From contig NZ_BMHQ01000007.1 in NCBI RefSeq assembly GCF_014641195.1, forward strand, positions 62,001 to 126,000: 64,000 bases of DNA, in the 5' to 3' direction. Below are positions 33,263-41,818 of this stretch, piece after piece. This stretch comes from Marinithermofilum abyssi (lineage in GTDB: Bacteria; Bacillota; Bacilli; Thermoactinomycetales; DSM-45169). The position numbers were made by a program, and so were the translations under genes. Each line of letters opens with the position of its first letter. Positions within the stretch are counted from its first letter, which is position 1. A model generated the notes under the pieces. The model saw nothing but the letters and a program-made list of their open reading frames with translations. It did not search any database and was not told where the DNA came from.

Positions 33263-35083
33263 TCACTTCTTCAAGTGAAAAGGAACGGTTCCGATTACGA
33301 CATCTCTTTTCCACAACAGAATGAACCGGATCATCAACGCTGTTTGGTTATGCAACAAATTGTGCCACCAGCGCCGGGGGATAAACTGCGGAATCAAAAC
33401 AGTAATTTGGCAGTTTTTGTTTCGTGCCTTCATCTGGTCAACAAAATCCAACAGCGGTTGAATCACACTCCGATAGGGTGAGTATGTTACTTCGAGAGGA
33501 ATACCGGGATCCCATTCGGCCCATTTGTTTTTCATCTTTTCTTGATCCTCTTTTTCAAAGGCGATATACAAAGCTACAGCTTCTACCTCTAGGGACTTGG
33601 CATAAGAAATCGTATTGCGCACGACCCGATTGACGCCTCCCACCGGAATAATCAACAATTGATCCTGGGTAACCGGTTTTTCTGTAGACCTGTCTAGCCG
33701 CAGTTCGTCCGCAATGCCTTGATAATGGCGGTATATCTGGGAAAAGAGCAGGATAAACATCGGGATCACCAGCACAATCAACCAAGCACCTTCGTGGAAT
33801 TTGGTGATAGCAAAAATCATCAATACTATAAAACAAACTACCGCACCCGTGGCATTAATCGCCAGTTTGGTTCTCCATCCTGTCGGTTTGTGTTTCAGCC
33901 AACGGCGAACCATTCCCAGTTGAGCCAACGTAAAAGACGTGAACACGCCGATGGCATACAAGGGAATCAAGCGATCAATATCACCGCCAAACGCCAGAAT
34001 CAACACGATTGCTGCAATGGACAACGCGATAATTCCATTGGAAAAATTGAGGCGATCGCCGCGTGTCATAAACATGCGAGGCATCAGTTTATCCTTTGCC
34101 ATGATGGAAGCCAGCAATGGAAAACCCGAGTAGGCGGTATTGGCTGCTAAAATGAGAATCAATGCCGTGGTGGCCTGCACGTAATAATAAGGGATCGTAC
34201 GTCCGAACGTTTGTTCAGCGATTTGCGATATAATCGTTTGTTTTGGATCCGGTGTCAGGTGATAAAGGTAGGCCAAAAGACTGACCCCGGCAAACAAAGT
34301 GGCCAGTAACACACCCAAGAGCGCCAATGTCCTGGCGGCATGTTTCGTTTCCGGGGGGCGAAAAGTAGGTGTGGCGTTGGAAATCGCCTCTATCCCGGTC
34401 AACGCCGAACACCCCGAGGAAAACGCCCGCAACAGCAAAAACCAGGTCAGCCCTTCCGGCAGATGGCTGGTGACCGGCGGGACATTGGCAGGTATACCTC
34501 CCTTAAGTACATTAAATATACCGACCAAGATCAAACTCAAGATCCCGATAATAAACATATAGGTGGGAAATGCAAAGATAGTACCCGATTCTCTCAGCCC
34601 CCGCAGGTTCAATATCATAATCAGCAGGACAAAGCTGACGGACAGTAAAACGGCATGATCATGCAGAATCGGCACAGCTGAGGTGATCGCTGCCGCTCCA
34701 GCTGTTACACTGACCGCTACGGTCAAAGTGTAATCTACGAGCAATGAAGCACCTGCAATCGTGCCGGCAAACCAACCGATGTTATCCATGGAAACAATAT
34801 AAGCTCCTCCCCCGCCGGGGTACTGATCGATCACTTGTCGGTAGGAGAGAATTAACAAAAACAACAACCCGACGATCGCACCCGAAATCGGCAGGGAATA
34901 CCAAAGGGCCATCGACCCCGCTACAACCAAAACGGTCAAAATCTGTTCTGTCCCGTATGCTACAGAGGAGAGAGCATCGGAAGACAAAATGGGCAACGCC
35001 TTCCAGATGGGCAGCTTCTCCTCTTTTAATTGCTCTGACTTCAGCGGTTTCCCGATAATCCAGCGTTTTAAAGTGGTATACAT
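33263..35083 (-). CDS. kimA: Potassium importer KimA (APC superfamily)
   Basis: The 606-residue protein matches B. subtilis KimA (formerly YdaO) along its length: KRWIIGKPLKS, LSSDALSSVAYGTEQIL, YPGGGGAYIVS, FSSGCSALTGIEAISNATP and RGDRLNFSNGIIALS. KimA is a high-affinity proton-coupled K+ symporter with 12 membrane helices and a cytosolic C-terminal domain. I chose the ATG at 35083 (MYTTLKRWIIGKPL), which fits homologues. The longer open frame upstream is the riboswitch terminator region. It is controlled by a c-di-AMP riboswitch. Confidence 0.92.
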   Translation of the reverse strand: MYTTLKRWIIGKPLKSEQLKEEKLPIWKALPILSSDALSSVAYGTEQILTVLVVAGSMALWYSLPISGAIVGLLFLLILSYRQVIDQYPGGGGAYIVSMDNIGWFAGTIAGASLLVDYTLTVAVSVTAGAAAITSAVPILHDHAVLLSVSFVLLIMILNLRGLRESGTIFAFPTYMFIIGILSLILVGIFNVLKGGIPANVPPVTSHLPEGLTWFLLLRAFSSGCSALTGIEAISNATPTFRPPETKHAARTLALLGVLLATLFAGVSLLAYLYHLTPDPKQTIISQIAEQTFGRTIPYYYVQATTALILILAANTAYSGFPLLASIMAKDKLMPRMFMTRGDRLNFSNGIIALSIAAIVLILAFGGDIDRLIPLYAIGVFTSFTLAQLGMVRRWLKHKPTGWRTKLAINATGAVVCFIVLMIFAITKFHEGAWLIVLVIPMFILLFSQIYRHYQGIADELRLDRSTEKPVTQDQLLIIPVGGVNRVVRNTISYAKSLEVEAVALYIAFEKEDQEKMKNKWAEWDPGIPLEVTYSPYRSVIQPLLDFVDQMKARNKNCQITVLIPQFIPRRWWHNLLHNQTALMIRFILLWKRDVVIGTVPFHLKK

Positions 35084-35179
35084 TACTGTGCTGCATTCCT
35101 CCGTCGAAGATCTTGGTACTAGGCTTCCCGATCCATTCCAATCCATCCCAATCCAACAATAACAATAAAATTCCATAAC

Positions 35180-35213
35180 AAAAACCATCGAAGCAGGCCG
35201 CCCCGATGGCTTT
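35180..35213 (-). terminator. Expression-platform terminator before kimA
   Basis: On the minus strand GCCATCG, a 14-base centre and CGATGGT are followed by TTTTTGTT. It lies directly after the riboswitch aptamer and about 100 bases before the kimA start. Confidence 0.8.
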
Positions 35214-35227
35214 GATCAGCCACCACG

Positions 35228-35335
35228 CACGAAAGCACCACTCCTCTCCAACGCTTACGAGGTTAGCTGTCGGGTTCGGGTATACGGAGAGGTCACCCTA
35301 CCTGCATGTTGCAATACAGGATTCACCCCAAAAAA
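35228..35335 (-). ncRNA. c-di-AMP riboswitch (ydaO-yuaA leader)
   Basis: The minus strand shows the ydaO consensus: GGTGAATCCTG, then CCCGAACCCGACAGCTAACC and TCGTAAGCGTTGGAGAGGAG. These blocks match the B. subtilis ydaO leader closely. The riboswitch binds cyclic di-AMP and switches potassium transporters off, which fits kimA downstream and the terminator that follows. Confidence 0.93.
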
Positions 35336-35454
35336 ACGGGTCCCCCGTTCCTTACGGATTCAGCGGTTGAATCGTGTTTGTTGCAATTTAAGACAAATGG
35401 TACTCTCCGTTGGAATCTTCGTCAAGATGAATTTTGTAAAGATATGAAGAAAAA

Positions 35455-35484
35455 ACAACGCGAGCCCTCTTGGCTCGCGTTGTT
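35455..35484 (-). terminator. Terminator of acsA
   Basis: AACGCGAGCC pairs perfectly with GGCTCGCGTT. On the minus strand it is followed by GTTTTTTC, 20 bases past the acsA stop. Confidence 0.85.
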
Positions 35485-35504
35485 CCGTTGTTCCTTTCTC
35501 CTGT

Positions 35505-37223
35505 TCATTCTTCCATCGTGGACAGGTCACCTGTCGGAAGGTCCAGCTCCCAGGCTTTCAACACCCGACGCATGATTTTGCCGCTCCGGGTTTTCGGCAG
35601 TTTGTCTTTGAATTCGATTTCACGGGGAGCCGCATGGGCGGCCAGCCCTTCTTTGACAAACTTCCGAATCTCTTCTTTCAACTCATCGGAGGGCGTAAAT
35701 CCGTCACGGAGCGAGATAAAAGCTTTGATGATCTCCCCGCGGACGGGATCCGGTTTGCCTATGACACCCGCTTCCGCTACTGCCGGGTGCTCCACCAGCT
35801 TGCTTTCCACTTCGAAGGGACCCACCCGTTCGCCGGAGGTGTTGATCACGTCGTCGATCCGGCCCTGGAACCAGAAATAGCCGTCTTCGTCCATATAGGC
35901 GGAGTCGCCGGAAACATACCAGCCCGGAATCCGGAAGTACTCTTCATACTTGGCCGGGTTGTTCCAGATCTTGCGCATCATAGAAGGCCACGGGGTGCGG
36001 ATCGCCAGGTTGCCCATGCGGTACGGAGGCAGCTCATTCCCCTGGTCGTCGATGATCGCCGCTTGAATGCCAGGGAATGGCTTGCCCATTGAGCCCGGCT
36101 TGATCTCCATTTGCGGATAGTTGGAGATGAGAATCCCGCCCGTCTCGGTCATCCACCAGCTGTCGTGGATGCGGAGTCCGTAGGTCTTCAACCCCCACCG
36201 TACCACTTCCGGATTGAGCGGTTCACCGACGCTTAAGATATGTCGCAGCTTGGACAGATCAAACTGCTTTACCACTTCGGATCCCGCTCCCATCAGCATC
36301 CGGAAAGCCGTCGGTGCGCTGTACCACACCGTTACGCCGTTCTTCTCCAGTGTCTGATACCAGTCATCCGGACTGAAGCGGCCGCCGCGGATGACGTTGG
36401 TCACTCCGTTGAGCCAGGGGGCAAAAATCCCGTAGGAGGTTCCCGTCACCCAACCAGGATCCGCCGTGCACCAGTAAATATCGTCTTCCTGAAGATCCAG
36501 CACCCATTTGCCGGTTTGGTAATGTTGGATCATGGCATTATGAACGTGCAGCACGCCTTTCGGCTTGCCCGTAGAACCGGAGGTATAGTGAAGCAGCATC
36601 CCGTCTTCCCTGTCGACCCACTCGATCTCCAGTTCCGGTGAGGCATGTTTCATCTCCTCTTCAAAGGAGTAGAAGCCCTCCTCCTGTTCACCCGTGGCAC
36701 CTACCAGAATCACGTGTTTGAGCGCAGGCAATTCCTTCACCGGCACGCGCTCCAACAGTTGCGGCGTCGTCACCAAGGCCACGGCTTCACTGTCTTCCAG
36801 TCGGTCCCGGACCGCCCCTTCCATAAAGGCTTCAAATAACGGCCCCACGATCACCCCGAGTTTGAGCGCCCCCAAAAAGCTGAAATACAGCTCCGGTGAA
36901 CGGGGCATGAAGATGAACATCCGATCCCCTTTTGTAAGGCCGATTTTTTTCAGCACGTTCCCAAAACGGTTCGACTGCTCTTTCATCTCCTGAAAGGTAT
37001 AAGACTCTTCCCGCTTCGGATCGCTGTACAACAAGGCCGTTTTGTCTCCCAGCCCGTTTTCCGCATGGCGGTCGATCGCTTCATAGGCAGCGTTCACTTT
37101 TCCCGTCCGGTGCCATGAGAACGCTTCCTCCGCTTGTTTCCAGTCAAAATTGCGGTACGCTTCTTCATAAGAGGTAAGGTTATTGCCTGTCGTCTTCACG
37201 TCAATGATTTCCGTTTGTTTCAC
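35505..37223 (-). CDS. acsA: Acetyl-CoA synthetase
   Basis: This 572-residue AMP-forming ligase converts acetate, ATP and CoA to acetyl-CoA. It shows the adenylation motifs YTSGSTGKPKGVLHVH (about 212), SVGEPLNPE, DSWWMTETGG, YVSGDSAYMDEDGYFWFQGR (about 430) and the C-terminal PKTRSGKIMRR, whose lysine is the site AcuA acetylates in Bacillus. The GTG at 37223 has AAAGGAGGG upstream. It is transcribed away from acuABC, the genes that regulate it, as in B. subtilis. Confidence 0.96.
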   Translation of the reverse strand: MKQTEIIDVKTTGNNLTSYEEAYRNFDWKQAEEAFSWHRTGKVNAAYEAIDRHAENGLGDKTALLYSDPKREESYTFQEMKEQSNRFGNVLKKIGLTKGDRMFIFMPRSPELYFSFLGALKLGVIVGPLFEAFMEGAVRDRLEDSEAVALVTTPQLLERVPVKELPALKHVILVGATGEQEEGFYSFEEEMKHASPELEIEWVDREDGMLLHYTSGSTGKPKGVLHVHNAMIQHYQTGKWVLDLQEDDIYWCTADPGWVTGTSYGIFAPWLNGVTNVIRGGRFSPDDWYQTLEKNGVTVWYSAPTAFRMLMGAGSEVVKQFDLSKLRHILSVGEPLNPEVVRWGLKTYGLRIHDSWWMTETGGILISNYPQMEIKPGSMGKPFPGIQAAIIDDQGNELPPYRMGNLAIRTPWPSMMRKIWNNPAKYEEYFRIPGWYVSGDSAYMDEDGYFWFQGRIDDVINTSGERVGPFEVESKLVEHPAVAEAGVIGKPDPVRGEIIKAFISLRDGFTPSDELKEEIRKFVKEGLAAHAAPREIEFKDKLPKTRSGKIMRRVLKAWELDLPTGDLSTMEE

Positions 37224-37388
37224 AACAGATGCCCTCCTTTGTCAACTTGTTCACGGTGGCCCAGATTCCACCCTGTTGGTTGACGCAGTTTTGACGGGTG
37301 ATTTCAAAAGAGTGCGTCACTTCCACGAATGCCCGCCGACCGCAACGGGAAAGGAGCGGCCGATATGAAAACGGCTTCATCCACTCCC

Positions 37389-37416
37389 ATTATAGCACAG
37401 AACCAAACATTCGCAA
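37389..37416 (-). promoter_or_regulatory. Promoter of acsA
   Basis: On the minus strand TTGCGA (37411-37416) and TATAAT (37389-37394) are 16 bases apart, leaving a leader of about 160 bases before the GTG start. Confidence 0.65.
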
Positions 37417-37439
37417 TTCTCGGCGAATGTCTGTCCCCT

Positions 37440-37468
37440 TTGCTCATCAAGGTGCTTCCGGCTATACT
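37440..37468 (+). promoter_or_regulatory. Promoter of acuABC
   Basis: TTGCTC (37440-37445) and TATACT (37463-37468) with a 17-base spacer lie about 50 bases before acuA. It is divergent from the acsA promoter 25 bases away. Confidence 0.65.
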
Positions 37469-37519
37469 GAACGGGAGGATCCATACCGATCCGCCGAAAA
37501 TCGGAGGAGGCCCCAAACC

Positions 37520-38152
37520 ATGGAGCATCTCAAAACCTATTACCGAAACACCCTCCCGGCCGGAAGTGGCGAGCTGACTGTGGAAGGGCCCGTTCCGCCG
37601 GAGGAGCTGGAGAAATACCCCTTTCACTCCGGGCTGGTCGCTTTTCGCCCGCCTGAAGAGCAGCATGAAGCGATCGTCGACATCGCCCGCCTGCCGGAAG
37701 GACGCATCATCGTTGCCCGAACCGAGAAAGAGATCGTCGGATACGTCACCTTTCTCCATCCCGACCCGCTGGAACACTGGTCCAAAGGCAACATGGAAGA
37801 TCTCTTGGAACTGGGTGCGATCGAAGTAGCCGCTCCCTACCGGAAGTATGGAGTAGCCAAAGCCTTGCTAAAAACAGCATTTCAGGACTCCTACATGGAA
37901 AATTACATCGTTATCTCGACAGAGTATTATTGGCATTGGGATCTGCAAGGAACCGGGCTGGACGTATGGGAATACCGGCGTGTAATGGAAAAGGTGATGG
38001 GGAGCGTCGGCCTGGAGTGGTTTGCCACCGATGATCCCGAGATCACGGCACATCCTGCCAACTGCCTGATGGCCCGCATCGGCAAAAACGTGCCCATGGA
38101 GTCTGTGGAACGCTTTGACCGTTTGCGCTTCCGTTACCGATACTTATACTGA
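37520..38152 (+). CDS. acuA: Acetyltransferase AcuA (acts on acetyl-CoA synthetase)
   Basis: The 210-residue protein aligns with B. subtilis AcuA from MEHLKTYY to FRYRYLY. Conserved parts are FRPPEEQHEAIVDIARLPEG, GAIEVAAPYRKYGVAKALLK (GNAT acetyl-CoA loop), STEYYWHWDLQG and SHPANCLMARIGKN-like text near the end. AcuA acetylates and inactivates AcsA. The ATG at 37520 follows GGAGGAGG. It is the first gene of acuABC. Confidence 0.95.
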   Translation: MEHLKTYYRNTLPAGSGELTVEGPVPPEELEKYPFHSGLVAFRPPEEQHEAIVDIARLPEGRIIVARTEKEIVGYVTFLHPDPLEHWSKGNMEDLLELGAIEVAAPYRKYGVAKALLKTAFQDSYMENYIVISTEYYWHWDLQGTGLDVWEYRRVMEKVMGSVGLEWFATDDPEITAHPANCLMARIGKNVPMESVERFDRLRFRYRYLY

Positions 38153-38180
38153 ATCAACCCTTTACAGGACGGTGAACCGC

Positions 38181-38843
38181 ATGCTGGTGGAAGAAATCAT
38201 GCACCGGATTGTGCATACTGTCGAACCGGAACTTTCCATCCGCGAAGCTTTTCAGGTGGCCCGCCAACATCGTATCCGTCATTTGCCCGTAGTAAAAGAG
38301 GGGCGGCTGGTCGGGATTATCACCGACCGGGATCTGGGGCACGCCCTCCTGCACATGGTGGATGACGAGCCGGCAGCAGAAGCTTTGGCACACCCCGTTT
38401 CCGAAGTGATGCGCAGGGAGATCATCACCGCTCATCCGCTGGATTTCGTCGAGGAAGCCGCCCGCCTTCTCTACCAGCACAATATCGGGTGTCTCCCAGT
38501 AGTTCACGGGGAGAGACTGACGGGGATTCTCACCCGCAAAGATGTCTTTAAGACCCTGATCGAAATGTTCGGCGTCCATCAACCCAGCCAACACGTCGAA
38601 GTGGAAGTGGCGGACAAAATCGGAGTGCTGGCAGAAGTCTCCCGCATCTTCAGCCAACATAAAACCAACATTCATCGTGTGATGGTGTATCCGGGCCGAC
38701 AGCCGGGGCGGTTGAAACTGGTGTTTCGGGTGCAGGCAATAAATATGCTGGGGGCACTTCGCGATATTGTGAGCGCCGGACACCGAGTGCTGTGGCCCCC
38801 GTTGCCGCCGGATGCAGGAAAACCGGGGGAGTGCCATGAGTGA
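38181..38843 (+). CDS. acuB: AcuB: two CBS domains and an ACT domain
   Basis: The protein (220 residues) carries a CBS pair: HRIRHLPVVKEGRLVGIITDRDL (about 30-52) and HNIGCLPVVHGERLTGILTRKDV (about 97-119), followed by an ACT-like domain (HVEVEVADKIGVLAEVSRIF, about 138). AcuB is required for acetoin/acetate use in Bacillus by a mechanism not fully known. The ATG at 38181 is 28 bases after acuA. Its stop overlaps the acuC start by eight bases, indicating translational coupling. Confidence 0.93.
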   Translation: MLVEEIMHRIVHTVEPELSIREAFQVARQHRIRHLPVVKEGRLVGIITDRDLGHALLHMVDDEPAAEALAHPVSEVMRREIITAHPLDFVEEAARLLYQHNIGCLPVVHGERLTGILTRKDVFKTLIEMFGVHQPSQHVEVEVADKIGVLAEVSRIFSQHKTNIHRVMVYPGRQPGRLKLVFRVQAINMLGALRDIVSAGHRVLWPPLPPDAGKPGECHE

Positions 38844-39981
38844 ACAAGCCCTGTTTATTCATAGTGATGCTTTTTTTCGATACCGCTTTCACGATGATCA
38901 TCCCTTTAATAACCAACGTTTGGAGCTGACCTTGGATCTGATCCGGTCGTTGAATCTGTTAAAAGACCATCACCTGTATGAGCCCACAGCCGCCACCGAC
39001 AAGGAGCTGTATCTCACCCATGACCGTGAATATGTCGAGGTCGTAAAAACCGCCCATGAAGGGACGATACCGGAATCCCGCCTGCTGGAGTTCGGCCTTT
39101 CCACCGAAGACAACCCTGTTTTTGACGGCATGCATGACATCGCCGCCCTGATCACAGGAGGAACGTTGACCGCCGTGAAACAGGTGATGTCCGGGGCTCG
39201 TCCCCACGCCCTCAACCTGTCCGGCGGCCTGCACCATGCCTTGCGCGCCAAAGCATCGGGTTTCTGCGTCTACAACGATGCGTCCGTCGCCATTGCCTAT
39301 TTGCGGGAAAAATACGATGCGCGGGTGATGTACATCGATACCGATGCCCATCACGGCGACGGGGTGCAATGGTCCTTTTACGGTGATCCCGATGTAATGA
39401 CGGTTTCCATCCATGAAACGGGAAGATACCTCTTTCCCGGTACGGGAAATGTCTACGAACGGGGGCACGATGCCGGATTCGGCGCCTGCATCAATATTCC
39501 AGTGGACGCCTTTACCGAGGATGATTCCTGGATGGAGGCCTTTGAACGGGTCATCCCGAGCGCCATCCGCAAGTTTCAGCCGGACATCATCCTCTCCCAG
39601 CACGGATGTGATGCCCATCACTACGACCCGTTGACCCACCTGTCCGCCACCATACGCATCTATCGGGAGATGCCCCGCCTCCTCCACGAATGGGCCCATG
39701 AATGGTGCGACGGACGCTGGGTAGCAGTAGGCGGCGGCGGTTATGACATCTGGCGCGTCGTTCCACGGGCCTGGACTTATCTATGGGCGGAAATGTCCGA
39801 CCAACCCCTCGGGGAAGTCGACATTCCCGCGGCGTGGAGAAAGCGGTGGCAAAGGGAGAGTCCGGTAGAGCTTCCGCATACCCTGCACGATCCAGAAGGG
39901 ATAGTTGAACCGATTCCCCGCCGGGAGGAAATCACACAAAAAAACCGGACCGTCGTCGATCAAGTGTTGCAGTATTTGTGA
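38836..39981 (+). CDS. acuC: AcuC deacetylase (histone-deacetylase fold)
   Basis: This class I-type zinc deacetylase (381 residues) reactivates AcsA by removing the acetyl group. Catalytic features are visible: NLSGGLHHALRAKASGFCVYND (active-site histidines, about 128-149), IDTDAHHGDGVQWSFY with zinc ligands Asp and His (about 168-183), and the GGGGYD motif (about 299). The start ATG at 38836 overlaps the end of acuB. Length matches the Bacillus AcuC (about 387). Confidence 0.95.
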   Translation: MSEQALFIHSDAFFRYRFHDDHPFNNQRLELTLDLIRSLNLLKDHHLYEPTAATDKELYLTHDREYVEVVKTAHEGTIPESRLLEFGLSTEDNPVFDGMHDIAALITGGTLTAVKQVMSGARPHALNLSGGLHHALRAKASGFCVYNDASVAIAYLREKYDARVMYIDTDAHHGDGVQWSFYGDPDVMTVSIHETGRYLFPGTGNVYERGHDAGFGACINIPVDAFTEDDSWMEAFERVIPSAIRKFQPDIILSQHGCDAHHYDPLTHLSATIRIYREMPRLLHEWAHEWCDGRWVAVGGGGYDIWRVVPRAWTYLWAEMSDQPLGEVDIPAAWRKRWQRESPVELPHTLHDPEGIVEPIPRREEITQKNRTVVDQVLQYL

Positions 39982-40179
39982 CTTGCCAAAAATCCTTTAC
40001 CGCATTCCAAAGGCAGGATCATCATCTCCTCTGGTCTGAATATATGTATAAAGGAGTTACGCACATCTAGCGAAAATTCGCAGAGGTAGCCAACGATTTG
40101 TCCATTTTAATGGGCGATGAACAAAAGAGGTATTTTCTTGCGTCCGTTTGGAACCCAAAATTAAAAAGAGGGGTTATCC

Positions 40180-40365
40180 ATGAACCACCCTGTCAAGTAC
40201 TTTGTTTTGCTGGCAGTGTTGATGCTCCTGTTGATCGTTGGTGTGGCTGTAGAGAGTGGGGTCCTGATCGGAATCGGAATCACCGGCCTGATATTGTTCT
40301 CCGTAATGACTCCTTCGTTCCAGGGAAAGAAAACATCCGAACAGCACAAAGATCCGGACCAATGA
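40180..40365 (+). CDS. Small two-helix membrane protein
   Basis: A 61-residue protein with two adjacent hydrophobic helices (about 6-25 and 27-45: VLLAVLMLLLIVGVAVES, then VLIGIGITGLILFSV) and a charged tail (GKKTSEQHKDPDQ). AAAAGAGGGG precedes the ATG. I do not recognise the family. It stands alone after acuC, and a weak AGCCC-GGGCT hairpin (40425-40439) follows. Confidence 0.65.
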   Translation: MNHPVKYFVLLAVLMLLLIVGVAVESGVLIGIGITGLILFSVMTPSFQGKKTSEQHKDPDQ

Positions 40366-40446
40366 AACAATGACAACGAGGCGATAAAGGAGAATTGAGG
40401 TTAAGGAACGGCGCCACAAAAAAGCCCCTTGAAGGGCTTCCAGATT

Positions 40447-40706
40447 AATGACAAACTTTTATCATAGATTCGACTCTTTTGCCAGTTGCTCCCTTTTCTC
40501 CGACGCAGAAGTCATACTGTCCGCTCCAAGAGATTCAACGAGACGCGGCACCATGCGGAGTGCACTCAAAAAGTACAAGTCACGCCTTGGTCGCAAACTC
40601 CCAGGTCGTGCTATGCACCGCTTTTTGTCTCGTTCCTCTCTTGTCGCTCAGTTCGTCGTCAAAAGTCGCTGCTCGGGCAAAAGAGTTCTTCAGCTCATGT
40701 CAAGAT
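40447..40706. repeat. Long dispersed intergenic repeat, copy 2
   Basis: It starts AATGACAAAC and follows copy 1 (13001-13290) nearly base for base through GATTCAACGAGACGCGGCAC, GCGGAGTGCACTCAAAAAGT and GCTCGGGCAAAAGAGTTCTT to CTCATGTCAAG. It lacks roughly 17 bases present in copy 1. It lies between the small membrane protein and a LysE relic. No protein is evident. Confidence 0.8.
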
Positions 40707-40735
40707 TCACTTTGGCCACCTGCGTGTCAAGATCC

Positions 40736-40872
40736 ATCGGTTGATCCCGGCGTTCTGGACACCATCGGTGTGATCGGAGCCGGTTCCGTGCCATACCACG
40801 GTTCGAATAAAATCTGGTTCGCCTTGGCCGGTATCCTGGTATCCTTTGTTTGGTTTATCTCCTTAGCAAGGC
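40736..40872 (+). pseudogene. C-terminal fragment of a LysE/ArgO-family exporter
   Basis: One frame reads VDPGVLDTIGVIGAGSVPYH and then GSNKIWFALAGILVSFVWFI, which matches the region before the last helices of LysE/ArgO amino-acid exporters. Everything upstream is replaced by repeat copy 2, and the end is lost. The join between the repeat and the fragment suggests a rearrangement at the repeat. Confidence 0.6.
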
Positions 40873-40881
40873 GGCAGATCG

Positions 40882-41577
40882 TTATCCCTGCCGTTTTTGA
40901 ATCATCCGCTTTACCATTTCATTGGAACGGCGGGCGGCAGTCTGGGCAAATTCGGCAAAATTGATGTTGGCCGAGTGATCTGCCCGGTCCGACATGGACC
41001 GGATCACGACAAAGGGGATTTCGTTCATGTGGCACACCTGAGCCACTGCCGCTCCCTCCATCTCCACACAGGCGGCCTTAAACTCCTCGCGCAAAAGAAC
41101 GACCATACTCGGGCTGGCGATAAACTGGTCACCGGAAATCACTTTGCCCGTGATCACTTTGCCTTCCGTCACTTCCCGGGCCGCTTCCTCCGCAGCCTGC
41201 ATCCATACGGGATCCGCTTCGAAGATGGACACTTCCTGAAACGGGATCTGTCCTTTGGGCAAGCCGAGCGCTGTCACATCTATATCGTGCTGCTGGCAGG
41301 TTTCAGAAATGACGATGTCTCCGATATCCAAAGCAGGGTCCACTGCGCCTGCCACTCCGGTAAAGACAACGGAATCCACTTGGAACCGGTCGATCATCGC
41401 CTGGGTGCACACCGCGGCATTCACTTTACCGACACCGGATTGGCACAGCACGACTTGCGCCCCGGCCAAGGTGCCTACATGATACTCAATCCCTGCCACC
41501 TTCTCCGTCGTTTCCCGCTCCATCTCCTCCAAAAAGAGAGCGATTTCTTCCTGCATCGCTCCGATGATGCCGATCAA
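40882..41577 (-). CDS. mtnN: 5'-methylthioadenosine/S-adenosylhomocysteine nucleosidase
   Basis: The 231-residue enzyme cleaves the glycosidic bond of MTA and SAH. Characteristic sites are MIGIIGAMQEEIALF with the catalytic Glu, VLCQSGVGKVNAAVCTQ, VDSVVFTGVAGAVDPALDIGD, ACVEMEGAAVAQVC (substrate Met-Glu) and RSMSDRADHSAN with the catalytic Asp. The TTG at 41577 is preceded by GGAGAGGAG. It is encoded alone, apart from yrrT. Confidence 0.95.
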   Translation of the reverse strand: MIGIIGAMQEEIALFLEEMERETTEKVAGIEYHVGTLAGAQVVLCQSGVGKVNAAVCTQAMIDRFQVDSVVFTGVAGAVDPALDIGDIVISETCQQHDIDVTALGLPKGQIPFQEVSIFEADPVWMQAAEEAAREVTEGKVITGKVISGDQFIASPSMVVLLREEFKAACVEMEGAAVAQVCHMNEIPFVVIRSMSDRADHSANINFAEFAQTAARRSNEMVKRMIQKRQG

Positions 41578-41654
41578 TGGTCATTCTCCTCTCCCAAAGT
41601 GATTCATTTTTTTTCCTCTATGTGCCCGATAGCCGAAAGACCTTTTCCATTACG

Positions 41655-41709
41655 GAAGAGAGCTCTTCTGCCCATGCTCCCTTTCCGACGCCGCAGAAGA
41701 GCTCTCTTC
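41655..41709. repeat. Perfect 17-base inverted repeat, member of the dispersed repeat family
   Basis: GAAGAGAGCTCTTCTGC (41655-41671) is the exact complement of the arm at 41693-41709. The 21-base loop reads CCATGCTCCCTTTCCGACGCC, which resembles the core CCCATTGCTCCCTTTCCTCC of copy 1. A second pair, CGGTTCAC...GTGAACCG, follows at about 41748-41773. It lies between mtnN and ccpA. Confidence 0.75.
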
Positions 41710-41818
41710 AAGACATTCCAAACCCTTTCGCTCATCACGGTTGCCCTTCGGTTCACTTTTGACACAGTGAACCGAATCTGTGTGAAAGCAAAAGAGCTTA
41801 TTCATCCTTTCGCCGGAG

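Noticed and set aside
35084-35188. N-terminal extension of kimA to an upstream ATG
   Set aside because: It would translate the terminator stem of the c-di-AMP riboswitch, and homologues begin at the later ATG.
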